In this document: positions 18,759-26,810 of the stretch, piece by piece
Layout: each line of letters opens with the position of its first letter
How positions within the stretch are numbered: position 1 is the stretch's first letter
Assembly (NCBI RefSeq): GCF_031759225.1
Contig: NZ_CP134494.1
Coordinates: 3,160,501-3,224,500 of the forward strand
Reading direction: 5' to 3'
DNA: 64,000 bases
Source of the DNA: Mesobacillus jeotgali
GTDB lineage: Bacteria; Bacillota; Bacilli; Bacillales; Cytobacillaceae
Notes under the pieces: generated by a model
Told to the model about the DNA's origin: nothing
Databases searched by the model: none
Seen by the model: the letters and a program-made list of their open reading frames with translations, nothing else
Made by a program: the position numbers and the translations under genes

Positions 18759-20447
18759 ATGACCGTGCAAATCAACTTTGATTCTTCCTGGCAGGACGAA
18801 ATGGCTGAAAGAATTGATAATGACGGGCCCTGGGGAAATTGGGAGCTATACAAGCTTGCCGTGGAGATAGAAAAACATACCATCATACCAGAATTTGAAG
18901 GCCTTCAGGCACCAGCGCATCTTCCTGAACTCACTCCCCTGCCGCATCAGCTGGAAGTAGCGAAGCAGGTCGTTGAAAACATGAACGGAAAAGCAATACT
19001 GGCAGATGAAGTGGGTCTAGGGAAAACAATCGAGGCGGGGTTGATTCTGAAAGAATATATGATAAGAGGCCTTGTCAAAAAAGTATTGATTCTAGTTCCA
19101 GCTTCCCTTGTTTCACAATGGGCCATGGAGCTGAATACAAAATTCCATATCCCCGCCATTGCCCAGAAGAAAAGTTACGTATGGGAACAGTGTGATGTTG
19201 TTGTCTCATCAATCGACACAGCTAAACGAGCGCCTCACCGGGATATCATCAATAATTTAAATTATGACCTTATCATTATTGATGAAGCTCACAAGCTTAA
19301 AAATAATAAAACAAAAAACTATGAATTTGTCCAAAATCTCAAGAAAAGGTTTTGTCTGCTTCTGACTGCAACACCAATACAAAACCGGATCGAAGAAATT
19401 TTCAATCTTGTTTCACTTTTAAAACCCGGTCACTTAGGCAGTGAAACAGCCTTTTTTGATAAATATAAAAAGGACGCAAGGACAGTAAACGATGATGAAC
19501 ATCTCCGGGAACTGGTCAATAAAGTGATGATCCGCAACAGGCGGGCTGACACTGGAATCGAATGGACGAAGCGTCATGTCGAAACCATTCCTATTCAGTT
19601 CTCGGAACAAGAACGGGCACTTTACGACTCGATTCAGTCATTAAGAGGTTCTGAAAGCGGGCTCAGCTCAAGCCAATTCTCGTTAATGACACTTCAGCGG
19701 GAAGCTTGCAGCAGCAGGGAAGCCGTTTTCTATACACTCAGGAACATGCTTCAAAGACAGGAGAATCCATCAGTCGGTTTCCAAAACACCATCGCACAGC
19801 TAATCAAGCGTGTAGAGGCAGTAACAAAGAATTCCAAAGCTGAAAAAGCGCTGGAATTAATTCAGCAAATTAATGACAAGGTCATTATTTTTACCGAGTA
19901 CAGGGCTACCCAGCTATATCTTCAATGGTTCCTTAAGCAAAATGGCATAACATCTGTGCCCTTTCGAGGTGGATTCAAACGAGGCAAGAAAGATTGGATG
20001 AGGGAGCTTTTCCAGAAGAATGTCCAGGTCCTGATTGCCACGGAAGCCGGTGGCGAAGGGATCAACCTGCAATTCTGCAGCCATATCATCAACTTTGATC
20101 TTCCGTGGAATCCGATGAGACTTGAGCAGAGGATCGGAAGGATTCACCGCCTCGGGCAGGAGAAGGATGTAAAAATTTATAATTTCGCGACAAAAGATAC
20201 AGTCGAAGAACATGTATTGAAACTGCTATATGAAAAGATCAACTTGTTTGAAAAAGTCATCGGGGAACTGGATGACATCCTGACTAAATTGGAGTTTGGC
20301 AATATTGAAGATCATCTAACCGATATTTTTGGAAAGTCGGCTTCTGAAGGTGAGATTCGCATAAAGATGGAAAACCTGACATCGATGATTCAGTTCGCAG
20401 AGGAAATGAAGGAGGGAACTCAGCGTGCAGCAACAGGAAATTCATAA
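18759..20447 (+). CDS. yqhH: SNF2-family helicase (YqhH)
   Basis: A 562-residue SF2 ATPase of the SNF2/RapA-like group. Helicase motifs are in order: DEVGLGKTIEAGL (Walker A), IIIDEAHKLKN (DEAH box), LLTATPIQNR (motif III), VIIFTEYRATQ (IV), EAGGEGINLQ (V) and QRIGRIHRLGQ (VI). It has no DNA-binding add-on beyond a short N-terminal segment. I start at ATG 18759, with AGAGGTGG upstream; a GTG at 18750 overlaps that site. B. subtilis YqhH is almost the same length. The function is unknown, though RapA-type enzymes recycle RNA polymerase. yqhG overlaps its end by 23 bases. Confidence 0.93.
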   Translation: MTVQINFDSSWQDEMAERIDNDGPWGNWELYKLAVEIEKHTIIPEFEGLQAPAHLPELTPLPHQLEVAKQVVENMNGKAILADEVGLGKTIEAGLILKEYMIRGLVKKVLILVPASLVSQWAMELNTKFHIPAIAQKKSYVWEQCDVVVSSIDTAKRAPHRDIINNLNYDLIIIDEAHKLKNNKTKNYEFVQNLKKRFCLLLTATPIQNRIEEIFNLVSLLKPGHLGSETAFFDKYKKDARTVNDDEHLRELVNKVMIRNRRADTGIEWTKRHVETIPIQFSEQERALYDSIQSLRGSESGLSSSQFSLMTLQREACSSREAVFYTLRNMLQRQENPSVGFQNTIAQLIKRVEAVTKNSKAEKALELIQQINDKVIIFTEYRATQLYLQWFLKQNGITSVPFRGGFKRGKKDWMRELFQKNVQVLIATEAGGEGINLQFCSHIINFDLPWNPMRLEQRIGRIHRLGQEKDVKIYNFATKDTVEEHVLKLLYEKINLFEKVIGELDDILTKLEFGNIEDHLTDIFGKSASEGEIRIKMENLTSMIQFAEEMKEGTQRAATGNS

Positions 20448-21213
20448 TTTTCTCGAAAGATATTTTACCGCGAATAACTGTGAATTGGTTGAAAATAATA
20501 AAGGTTATATGACAGTGCAGCTGACGGTGGACCTTGACAAAGAGTTGATGAACCGACCGTTTTACTGGCATTATCTTGAGAAGACTGGCGGAGTCCCCAA
20601 CCCAATGAAGCTGACCTTCATAACCAATAAACAGCAGGCGCCAGACGATATGAAAGGCGAGATCATCCATTTTGGCTCTCCTCGGCTTCATCAAATCTTT
20701 GCATCGACCAAAAACCTGGCCGGATATATCCGGTTATATCAAAATAACCAATTTCCTGTACAGACACCGCTTATCCCCTGGATAGGACTGAATATGAAAA
20801 TATCCTATCAGTGCGACAGAAAGCGTGATGTTTTCCATTCAATCGGCCTTCAGTTGATCAACGGCAGGATGGTGGAAGACTTTCATGAGAAATTATTGAA
20901 GCTGCCGCTCAGTTCAAAAATACCGGACTACGCTTATACACTTTCTCCACTCATCAAGCCAAAAAGCGGCGTAAACAGAATCCAGTCATTTTTGAACACC
21001 AGGGTTGAACAAGAGGACCATACCTGGGCAGAAGACGCAAGAAAACGCTGGCAGAAGGATCTGGAGTTGCTCCATCATTTTTATGAAAATGAAGAAGAAG
21101 AGTCTGATAGCTATAAAACCGAAAAAGCCGCATTACAGGAGCAATATGAACCCAAAATTAATATCGAAATCGTCAATGGAGGATTATTTTACTTAACCGA
21201 TAGTGCTTTATGA
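20425..21213 (+). CDS. yqhG: YqhG family protein
   Basis: A 262-residue soluble protein that begins with GTG 20425 inside the end of yqhH, preceded by GGAGGG, so its translation is coupled to the helicase. It reads MQQQEIHNFLERYF at the N-terminus, has a mixed alpha/beta central part (WIGLNMKISYQCDRKRD) and an acidic region EEEESDSY near residue 225. It matches YqhG by context, length and fixed pairing with yqhH in Bacillus. No catalytic motif seen. A role as partner of YqhH is inference from the overlap. Confidence 0.85.
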   Translation: MQQQEIHNFLERYFTANNCELVENNKGYMTVQLTVDLDKELMNRPFYWHYLEKTGGVPNPMKLTFITNKQQAPDDMKGEIIHFGSPRLHQIFASTKNLAGYIRLYQNNQFPVQTPLIPWIGLNMKISYQCDRKRDVFHSIGLQLINGRMVEDFHEKLLKLPLSSKIPDYAYTLSPLIKPKSGVNRIQSFLNTRVEQEDHTWAEDARKRWQKDLELLHHFYENEEEESDSYKTEKAALQEQYEPKINIEIVNGGLFYLTDSAL

Positions 21214-21232
21214 TGAGTAGTCTCTAAAAAAC

Positions 21233-21260
21233 AAACCCGGCTATGGTTTAAGCCGGGTTT
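21233..21260 (-). terminator. Terminator between yqhG and the comG-aroK-yqzE unit
   Basis: AAACCCGGCT and AGCCGGGTTT form a ten-pair stem. The minus strand continues GTTTTTT, so it ends yqzE; it may also act on yqhG. Confidence 0.8.
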
Positions 21261-21265
21261 ACAAG

Positions 21266-21448
21266 TTATTTCTTTTTCTTTTTGATACTGGACATCAGCA
21301 TAAATGGCAGGATGCCGAACCACCTGAACATAAAGGTTGCTTCTGCGTCTTTCTTTGCCTGCTTGATCTTCTGGCGTTCTTCTTTAGGCTGGTCAATATA
21401 TTTTACAACAGTCTGGGTAAGGTACTTCACATAATCATTTGTTTTCAT
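21266..21448 (-). CDS. yqzE: YqzE family small protein
   Basis: A 60-residue basic protein, MKTNDYVKYLTQ at the start, a PKEERQ helix, a short hydrophobic stretch (FRWFGILPFMLM) and an all-lysine end (IKKKKK). Sequence start and location just after the comG cluster match YqzE of B. subtilis, which as I recall is a competence-period (ComK-regulon) gene. Ribosome site GGATGGTG. Function not known. Confidence 0.8.
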   Translation of the reverse strand: MKTNDYVKYLTQTVVKYIDQPKEERQKIKQAKKDAEATFMFRWFGILPFMLMSSIKKKKK

Positions 21449-21489
21449 CGCTACACCATCCTTCGTACGTTAACAAGTATAACCATGAG

Positions 21490-21990
21490 TCACTTTTTCA
21501 TACGCTGGATGATTTCATCGACAATCATTGAAACAGTTTTTCCCGAAGTATCAATTTCGATTTTTGCCGTCTCTTGATATAAAGGAAGCCTGCTTCTGTA
21601 CAGTTCTTCCGCTGCTTCCATTTTGTTTTCGCTCAATAAAGGCCTGGTGTCGTCTCCCTTGAGCCTATCCATAATAGCGCCGAAATCTGCTTGCAGGAAG
21701 ACAACATTCTTTTTTCCTTTTAAAAATCCCCTGTTCTTTTCTGACCCAATAATTCCGCCCCCGGTGGCCACAACGGCATCTGTTACCGGCATTGAGTGTA
21801 ATACCTCTGACTCGAGACTACGAAATTGCTCTTCCCCTTTATGGAAGAAAATTTCATTAATTGTCATTCCAGCTCTCTTGACAATTTCCATATCCGTATC
21901 GTATACATCCACTTCCAGCTTTTTGGCCAATGCCTTTGATACAGTAGTTTTCCCTGAACCCATGAACCCAATCAGATAGATTGCTTCCAT
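21490..21990 (-). CDS. aroK: Shikimate kinase
   Basis: A 166-residue P-loop kinase that phosphorylates shikimate at the 3-hydroxyl. Walker A is GFMGSGKTT at residues 8-16. DTDMEI holds the Mg/shikimate Asp. FRSLES has the substrate Arg and ATGGGII is the conserved glycine-rich substrate loop. DDTRPLL carries the LID arginine. Length is normal. It lies between comGG and yqzE, separated by 16 and 41 bases, and is probably expressed both with the comG operon and alone. Ribosome site AGGTGAT. Confidence 0.97.
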   Translation of the reverse strand: MEAIYLIGFMGSGKTTVSKALAKKLEVDVYDTDMEIVKRAGMTINEIFFHKGEEQFRSLESEVLHSMPVTDAVVATGGGIIGSEKNRGFLKGKKNVVFLQADFGAIMDRLKGDDTRPLLSENKMEAAEELYRSRLPLYQETAKIEIDTSGKTVSMIVDEIIQRMKK

Positions 21991-22006
21991 ATCTTTTTAT
22001 CACCTG

Positions 22007-22381
22007 TCATTTCTTTTCTCTCCATCTTATCATTGCTAAAGTATTCTTGTCATATTGCCCGATACCCAGAGCTTTCTCCCCTCCTTCGAGCTTAAGGTTA
22101 AAAATCACTTCTTCTTCGCTGCCTGATATATCCCGTTTTTGAAAGCTAACCTCTCCTAACTTATACTTCAATATACCTGTAGCAGGTAAAGAGCCATCGC
22201 TCCTCATGTTCTCCGTCTGTTTGACCGCGCAAAGCATATAGTACTCCTGCAGCTGGATCGTCTCTATTTCCTTCGCGAATTTTTTCCCAGCGACATAATT
22301 CTCTGTCAATATCAGCATAGAAAGTGACAGCAACAGTAAAAAAATCATCGTGAGTGGATAGACAAACCCTTTTTGATTTAT
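22007..22381 (-). CDS. comGG: Competence pseudopilin ComGG (apparent AUA start)
   Basis: A minor pseudopilin of the DNA-uptake machine. With the AUA codon at 22379-22381 as start it has 124 residues, the length of B. subtilis ComGG, and begins NQKGFVYPLTMIFLLLLS, the prepilin-like N-terminus. The first ATG in frame (22348) would cut off this motif. GGGGGTG sits seven bases before the AUA, and the AUAA overlaps the comGF stop codon just as ATGA usually does. So either AUA is used or an ATG has mutated. The rest is a typical variable C-terminal domain. Confidence 0.75.
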   Translation of the reverse strand: MNQKGFVYPLTMIFLLLLSLSMLILTENYVAGKKFAKEIETIQLQEYYMLCAVKQTENMRSDGSLPATGILKYKLGEVSFQKRDISGSEEEVIFNLKLEGGEKALGIGQYDKNTLAMIRWREKK

Positions 22382-22854
22382 GGTTCCACACCCCCAGTTG
22401 GATAAAATCGATGGACCCTGACACAGTAATCGGTACCTTCTAAATCCCTTGCTTTTATCTCTACGCCATCTGCTATTTTGCCAAAACTGAAGCTTGAAAG
22501 GTTTTGCATCAAGATTTCATGTCCCTGGTAATTCACCCTCCTGCGCATACTGTTAGCATATTTTTCATAAAGAATAATTTGCTCATCCACCTTCATCAGC
22601 AATTTGTCTGGCTGGACAGTCATTTGCTCTGCAGAACGGATTTCTCTTTTCACCTGGCTGCTGAAGACCTCCCACTCCATTTGTCTCTCCATACTCTCAG
22701 CAACACGTTGATCAAGGATGATTTTCATGCCTAAAGGCAGCATCGAGGCGATCAGTAAGAATAGAAGAACAGATAAAAGCATCTCAGCCATGGTAAAGCC
22801 CCGTTCATTCTGAAGAAGCACATTTTTTTTGCTGCTGATGAGCATTATCAACAT
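22378..22854 (-). CDS. comGF: Competence pseudopilin ComGF
   Basis: A 158-residue minor pseudopilin (if started at ATG 22854). The prepilin-like segment is ERGFTMAEMLLSVLLFLL, with G-F at the ComC cleavage point and Glu at +5. The C-terminal domain ends RFYPTGGVEP. GGGAGG lies 12 bases before the chosen ATG; another ATG nine bases later is also possible, and the frame is open further upstream to 22959. It overlaps the end of comGE by about 50 bases and comGG by four. Confidence 0.85.
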   Translation of the reverse strand: MLIMLISSKKNVLLQNERGFTMAEMLLSVLLFLLIASMLPLGMKIILDQRVAESMERQMEWEVFSSQVKREIRSAEQMTVQPDKLLMKVDEQIILYEKYANSMRRRVNYQGHEILMQNLSSFSFGKIADGVEIKARDLEGTDYCVRVHRFYPTGGVEP

Positions 22855-23140
22855 ATTGGATGCAAACCTCCCACGAGGAATCTCCCTCATTCTTTGTGAC
22901 CTTGATATCATAGCGGTCACCATTCTGAATAAAATATTCTCTTCCCGAATATGTTCCATTAATTTTCAGATACATCAGTTCGTCATATAATAAATGGCCG
23001 GCTGCAACACTTTTTTCGGAGTCTATTGTCTGATTGACAACTTGTATGGCAATCGGCAGCAGAATGGCAGCACCCATGAAGAACGCGGCCAGTGACAGCA
23101 GCATCTCACTGAGAAAAAATCCATCATTCCTCGACAACAT
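22805..23140 (-). CDS. comGE: Competence pseudopilin ComGE
   Basis: A 111-residue minor pseudopilin. The N-terminus MLSRNDGFFLSEMLLSLAAF has the short basic leader, the G-F cleavage site and Glu at +5, then the hydrophobic helix. The C-terminal half contains YFIQNGDRYDIKVT. It overlaps comGD by 17 bases and comGF by about 50, showing tight operon packing. Confidence 0.88.
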   Translation of the reverse strand: MLSRNDGFFLSEMLLSLAAFFMGAAILLPIAIQVVNQTIDSEKSVAAGHLLYDELMYLKINGTYSGREYFIQNGDRYDIKVTKNEGDSSWEVCIQYVDNAHQQQKKCASSE

Positions 23141-23564
23141 AAAATCTGCCCATTCCTATCTGAAACATCATCTTATATTTTTTCGACCCTGCAACGATAT
23201 AAATAGACCCAAAACTATCGATATTCCCATCCGGCTTATATTGGAACATCAATTTCATCGTTCCTTTTTCCACGATGATATTAGGTGAGTAATGTCTTTT
23301 GGCCAAGTATGGCGCAGTATAATCCATTCCGCGGATATAGTAGTAATTATTTTCCGGCATGATATGAACCGTGATGGTCTCTTGGTGGGACATCGCGTAT
23401 TGCTGGCCGTAGAGAAGGTCGGATTTCAATTGTGAAAAGAATAGCTCCTTTTCGAGCAAGTCTTTTTGAGGTGAAAACAGAAAAGCAGATGTGAGGGAGA
23501 GCATCAAGAAGGCTGATAGCACAATCAGCATTTCGACCATGGTAAAACCACCAGAATGGTTCAT
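23124..23564 (-). CDS. comGD: Competence pseudopilin ComGD
   Basis: A 146-residue minor pseudopilin. N-terminus MNHSGGFTMVEMLIVLSAF: six-residue leader, cleavage G-F, Glu at +5, then a membrane helix. The rest is predicted as beta-strands (NYYYIRGMDYTAP, KYKMMFQIGMGRFYV). Its ATG overlaps the comGC stop by four bases (ATGA). Confidence 0.92.
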   Translation of the reverse strand: MNHSGGFTMVEMLIVLSAFLMLSLTSAFLFSPQKDLLEKELFFSQLKSDLLYGQQYAMSHQETITVHIMPENNYYYIRGMDYTAPYLAKRHYSPNIIVEKGTMKLMFQYKPDGNIDSFGSIYIVAGSKKYKMMFQIGMGRFYVVEE

Positions 23565-23890
23565 TGGCCGGTTGCATTGAACTCTTCTTCTGTAAGTACT
23601 GCACCTTCAGAAGTTATTACAAGTCCAGTTTTACCATCAGGACAAGTAGAGCCCGTGTTTTTTAGGTACTTGTCAGTTTGAAGCTGGTCAAAGGAAGGAA
23701 TGGCATTGTTATCTATTTTGTACGCCTGCACCTGCGCCTCAACCATTTTAATATAGCCCTCGCACCCCTTTGAATTGATATTTGAACTATGTGTAGCGAT
23801 ATTCGGGACTGTAATAATTAGCAGAACAGAGATCACGAGCAAAACAATCATCATTTCTATCAAAGTGAAACCTTTCTGGTTTTTCATCAT
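23561..23890 (-). CDS. comGC: Major competence pseudopilin ComGC
   Basis: A 109-residue major pseudopilin that forms the transformation pseudopilus. The classic leader is KNQKGFTLIEMMIVLLVISVL; ComC cuts between G and F and the Phe is methylated. Two cysteines (GCEGY and STCPDG) can form the intramolecular disulfide known in ComGC. AAGGAG lies five bases before a double ATG, so either may start. Followed directly by comGD. Confidence 0.95.
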   Translation of the reverse strand: MMKNQKGFTLIEMMIVLLVISVLLIITVPNIATHSSNINSKGCEGYIKMVEAQVQAYKIDNNAIPSFDQLQTDKYLKNTGSTCPDGKTGLVITSEGAVLTEEEFNATGQ

Positions 23891-23926
23891 GTATTCTCCT
23901 TTATTTTTTCCGAATTATATAGATGC

Positions 23927-24958
23927 TTAAATCCCTTTCAACATCTGGAACATCGGCAGCAATATGGCGAGGTACAGTGAAACGACGAGCAAGCCTATGA
24001 AGCTATACAAAATCGGCTGCACTATCTTCATCGCTTTTTCCGATTTTTCTTCAAGTTCTTTCAGGCAATGCCTGCTGTAAAAATAAAGTTCCTGGTCGAG
24101 CTTTCCGTTCTCCTGCCCATGCTTAATAATCCTCGGCAGCTCCGCTTCAAAAAACAGATACTCTCCAACTGCTTTGTCAAAATCCTGGCCGGCAGCCAGT
24201 TTTGAAATCAAATCCCTCCCTATTTCCCTGGCAAAAGGTTCATGTATGTTTTGCTCAAACACCTTCAATGCCGCAAGCACGGAAAGGCCGCCAGAAAATA
24301 AATAGCTTAACTGGACGGAGAAATAGTGGGAGTACAGAAGCATGATAAATTTCCCGGCAACCGGAAGCCTGACAAGCATCATTTTTTGTTTCAATGGATG
24401 GATGTTTTTAAAGCTCGAGAAGTAGTATAAAACAAACAATGTGAGGAGGCTAAGAAGAATATAGAGCAAGTTTGGGAGAAAAGAGGCTGCTGCCCCGATG
24501 ATTTTCATAAAGACATTCGGATCCAGGTTCATGTCTAAAAATAGTGAGTTGAATTTCGGAAGCAAGATCCTGTTGACGAAAAAGAATAGGCTGAATGTAA
24601 GCATCAAAAGCAGTAATGGATAAGCAGCAAGCCTTTTTAATCTTTGGTAGTCTGAGTCCCGCTTAATGACCATGTCACTGCCTTCGATCAGGGTGCGTGC
24701 TAGTCCCCCATGCTGTTCTGCAAAATAAACATAGCTGACAAGATCCCTTTTAAAATTCAATTCTTCCAGAATCAGATATAGTGGAAATCCTTCACGCAGC
24801 TTTTCAAGACTTTCCCTAACCTCGGCCTTTCTCTTCTTTTCCAGATAAAAAGTCATCGATTCAATCGCTTCAGCGAGAGAATAACCGCGCGACAGCAATT
24901 CGCCAGTCCTTTTGAGGAACCTGGCCTGTTCAGCGACAGGCCATTTACTCTCCATCAT
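23927..24958 (-). CDS. comGB: Competence inner-membrane protein ComGB
   Basis: A 343-residue GspF/PilC-type membrane platform protein of the pseudopilus assembly machine. Two GspF repeats are visible: residues about 20-140 with LKRTGELLSRGYSLAEAI, and about 210-340 with YLFSGGLSVLAALKVFEQ. Three hydrophobic helices lie near residues 115-140, 160-190 and the C-terminus (PILYSFIGLLVVSLYLAILLP split region). I start at the double ATG 24958 because AGAGGTGG precedes it; the frame is open to 25024 but has no ribosome site. It overlaps the comGA end by 14 bases. Confidence 0.92.
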   Translation of the reverse strand: MMESKWPVAEQARFLKRTGELLSRGYSLAEAIESMTFYLEKKRKAEVRESLEKLREGFPLYLILEELNFKRDLVSYVYFAEQHGGLARTLIEGSDMVIKRDSDYQRLKRLAAYPLLLLMLTFSLFFFVNRILLPKFNSLFLDMNLDPNVFMKIIGAAASFLPNLLYILLSLLTLFVLYYFSSFKNIHPLKQKMMLVRLPVAGKFIMLLYSHYFSVQLSYLFSGGLSVLAALKVFEQNIHEPFAREIGRDLISKLAAGQDFDKAVGEYLFFEAELPRIIKHGQENGKLDQELYFYSRHCLKELEEKSEKAMKIVQPILYSFIGLLVVSLYLAILLPMFQMLKGI

Positions 24959-26021
24959 TGAGAACCCACCTCTGGTATTCGGACTCCTTGATGAACCCCA
25001 GTGCGATTCCTTTCCGGATCGCATCTTTAAGCGTCTTGTAGTGATAGCTTTGGCTCTCCCCCTTTGCTTCCTTCAGTACGGCAGATAAATCCTTCCCCGT
25101 CAGGATTTCGAAAACATTTCCTCTTTTTCCGCTTCCTGATGAATAGCAAAATGGCGAGCAAGTTCCTTCACAGTACGGACACGTCAATTCAACGAGCCTC
25201 TGTGCCGTTACTGCAATCAATGTCTGTTCAATCTCAAGCCAATTGATCCCGAATTCAATCAGCCTGTATATCGCTCCCCTTGCATCACGTGTATGCATAG
25301 TGGTCAGAACTAAATGACCTGTCAGCGAAGCCCTAATAGCCGTTTCGGCTGTCTCTTTATCCCGAATTTCCCCAACCATGATAATATCCGGATCATGCCG
25401 CAGAATAGCCTTCAAGCCGGCAGAATATGAAATGCCTGCCCGTTCATTGACCTGGACCTGCAGCACTGTGTCACTCGGTTTTTCAATCGGATCTTCTAGG
25501 GTGATTACATTGCGATTGACTAATTCCGAGGTTTCAGAAAGCATGGAATATAAGGTAGTCGTCTTACCACTTCCAGTAGGTCCAGTAAAAATGATCAAGC
25601 CATGTGCATGCTTTAAAAGGGAAATCAGTTTTTTTGATGTGGATGGGAATAATGAGATTTGGAAAGAAGGAGTTTGATTTTGCTCGGGAAGGAGTCGAAT
25701 GACCATGCTTTCGCTCTGGTAGGCTGGGAGCGTGGAAATCCTTAAGCCAGTCTTCGTTTCTTCGAATTGATAAGTAAAAGCACCGCTTTGAGGACGTCTT
25801 TTTTCACCAATATCCATGGAAGCTGTGAATTTGAAGTGGGATATGAGCCGTTCACAATCTGCCTGCTCAAGCGTATACCGGGGGAGAAGCTGATTGCCTA
25901 GCCTGAATTTTATAAGTGTGTCTTTTTCACGGGGGATGATATGAATATCCGACGCGCCACTTCTTAGAGCATCTTTCAGGACATTGTCCGCTAGCTGTTC
26001 AATTGATTTGACAATAATCAT
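24945..26021 (-). CDS. comGA: Competence traffic ATPase ComGA
   Basis: A 358-residue PilB/GspE-type ATPase that powers pseudopilus assembly. Walker A is FTGPTGSGKTTT, the Asp box and Walker B are in VITLEDPIE and DIIMVGEIRD, and the His box is TGHLVLTTMHT. A zinc tetracysteine CPYCEGTCSPFC follows in the C-terminal domain. First gene of the comG operon. The 5' region of about 130 bases up to tRNA-Gln holds A/T-rich stretches, but I could not see a clear pair of ComK AT-boxes. Confidence 0.96.
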   Translation of the reverse strand: MIIVKSIEQLADNVLKDALRSGASDIHIIPREKDTLIKFRLGNQLLPRYTLEQADCERLISHFKFTASMDIGEKRRPQSGAFTYQFEETKTGLRISTLPAYQSESMVIRLLPEQNQTPSFQISLFPSTSKKLISLLKHAHGLIIFTGPTGSGKTTTLYSMLSETSELVNRNVITLEDPIEKPSDTVLQVQVNERAGISYSAGLKAILRHDPDIIMVGEIRDKETAETAIRASLTGHLVLTTMHTRDARGAIYRLIEFGINWLEIEQTLIAVTAQRLVELTCPYCEGTCSPFCYSSGSGKRGNVFEILTGKDLSAVLKEAKGESQSYHYKTLKDAIRKGIALGFIKESEYQRWVLNDGE

Positions 26022-26156
26022 GCACCACCTTTTTGGGTTATAGAAAAGGAATTCGCCACCCCCTCTTCTCTTCCTGCAAAAAATTAACCTTAAATATGTA
26101 TAAATAGTGACAGTTCTATTTATAATAACTACCGTAACGTCAACAAGTCATATCAA

Positions 26157-26228
26157 TGGGCTATAGCCAAGCGGTAAGGCAACGGACTTTGACTCCGTCA
26201 TGCGTTGGTTCGAATCCAGCTAGCCCAG
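26157..26228 (+). tRNA. tRNA-Gln (anticodon TTG)
   Basis: Folds as a 72-base tRNA: acceptor TGGGCTA pairs with TAGCCCA, D-arm GCC/GGC, anticodon arm ACGGA-CTTTGAC-TCCGT with TTG in the loop, T-arm GTTGG-TTCGAAT-CCAGC, discriminator G. CCA is not encoded, which is common in Bacillus. It is a single tRNA gene with its own terminator. Confidence 0.97.
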
Positions 26229-26233
26229 TTCGT

Positions 26234-26266
26234 AAAAAAACGGAAGCAGGCGCTTCCGTTTTTTTA
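26234..26266. terminator. Bidirectional terminator, tRNA-Gln and mgsR
   Basis: AAAAACGGAAGC and GCTTCCGTTTTT form a long stem with A-run and T-run on the two sides, between convergent genes. Confidence 0.88.
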
Positions 26267-26617
26267 TTTAGCTATTTTTTTCAATGCATCTGGGTTAAAA
26301 CCAACTATAAGCTTTTTCCCATCTGTCAAGATTGGTCGTCTAAGCAGCTTCGGTTCCTCAATGACAAGTTTGATGACCTCTGAAAGTGGCAGGTCTTCCA
26401 TATCCATATCAAGTTTCTTATAAGTTTCTCCCCTTGTGGCGATCAGTTCATCCAAGCCTTCGGTCGTCAGTGATAAAATCTGCATTAATTCTTTTTTTGA
26501 TGGAGTATCTTTGAACATATGACGTTCCTTGAATTTCACGCTGTTAGAGACCAGCCACTTTTTTGTTTTACGGCATGAAGTACAGCTTGGATATGAATAA
26601 AACGTCAGCTCTTCCAT
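26264..26617 (-). CDS. mgsR: Spx/MgsR-family regulator
   Basis: A 117-residue ArsC-like regulator that binds the alpha C-terminal domain of RNA polymerase instead of DNA alone. The redox switch is CTSC at residues 12-15. The RPILTDGKKLIVGFN segment near residue 95 is the conserved Spx-type loop. In B. subtilis MgsR (YqgZ) sits at this place and controls a subset of the general stress response. Ribosome site AGGAGG. Spx itself is usually longer, so MgsR is the better call. The divergent upstream region carries three direct repeats. Confidence 0.88.
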   Translation of the reverse strand: MEELTFYSYPSCTSCRKTKKWLVSNSVKFKERHMFKDTPSKKELMQILSLTTEGLDELIATRGETYKKLDMDMEDLPLSEVIKLVIEEPKLLRRPILTDGKKLIVGFNPDALKKIAK

Positions 26618-26658
26618 AAAGTTAACCTCCTGGCGAACAAAATTATCTTATATACATA

Positions 26659-26687
26659 TTGTATAACTTTTGTATAACATTTGTATA
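26659..26687. promoter_or_regulatory. Three TTGTATA direct repeats, 11 bp apart
   Basis: TTGTATA occurs at 26659, 26670 and 26681, exactly 11 bp apart, twice followed by AAC. It lies in the divergent region between mgsR and the winged-helix regulator gene. One-turn spacing on one DNA face suggests an operator for a multimeric regulator; which one is not known. Confidence 0.55.
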
Positions 26688-26810
26688 CTATTTTGTCATC
26701 ATTTCGCCATTTAGTTGTGAACATTTTCTAAACATATGGTGTAAACAGTGTAAACCTTATTTTCCTCTGTATTATAATGAAGGCAAATTAGTGGTCTGAG
26801 GTGAACTAAG

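Noticed and set aside
22161..22424. 87-residue minus-strand frame over the comGF/comGG junction
   Set aside because: It is in the third frame, lacks a prepilin motif and conflicts with both comGF and comGG.
26022..26156. ComK AT-box pair before comGA
   Set aside because: A/T tracts exist, but I could not find two AAAAN5TTTT boxes at ComK spacing.
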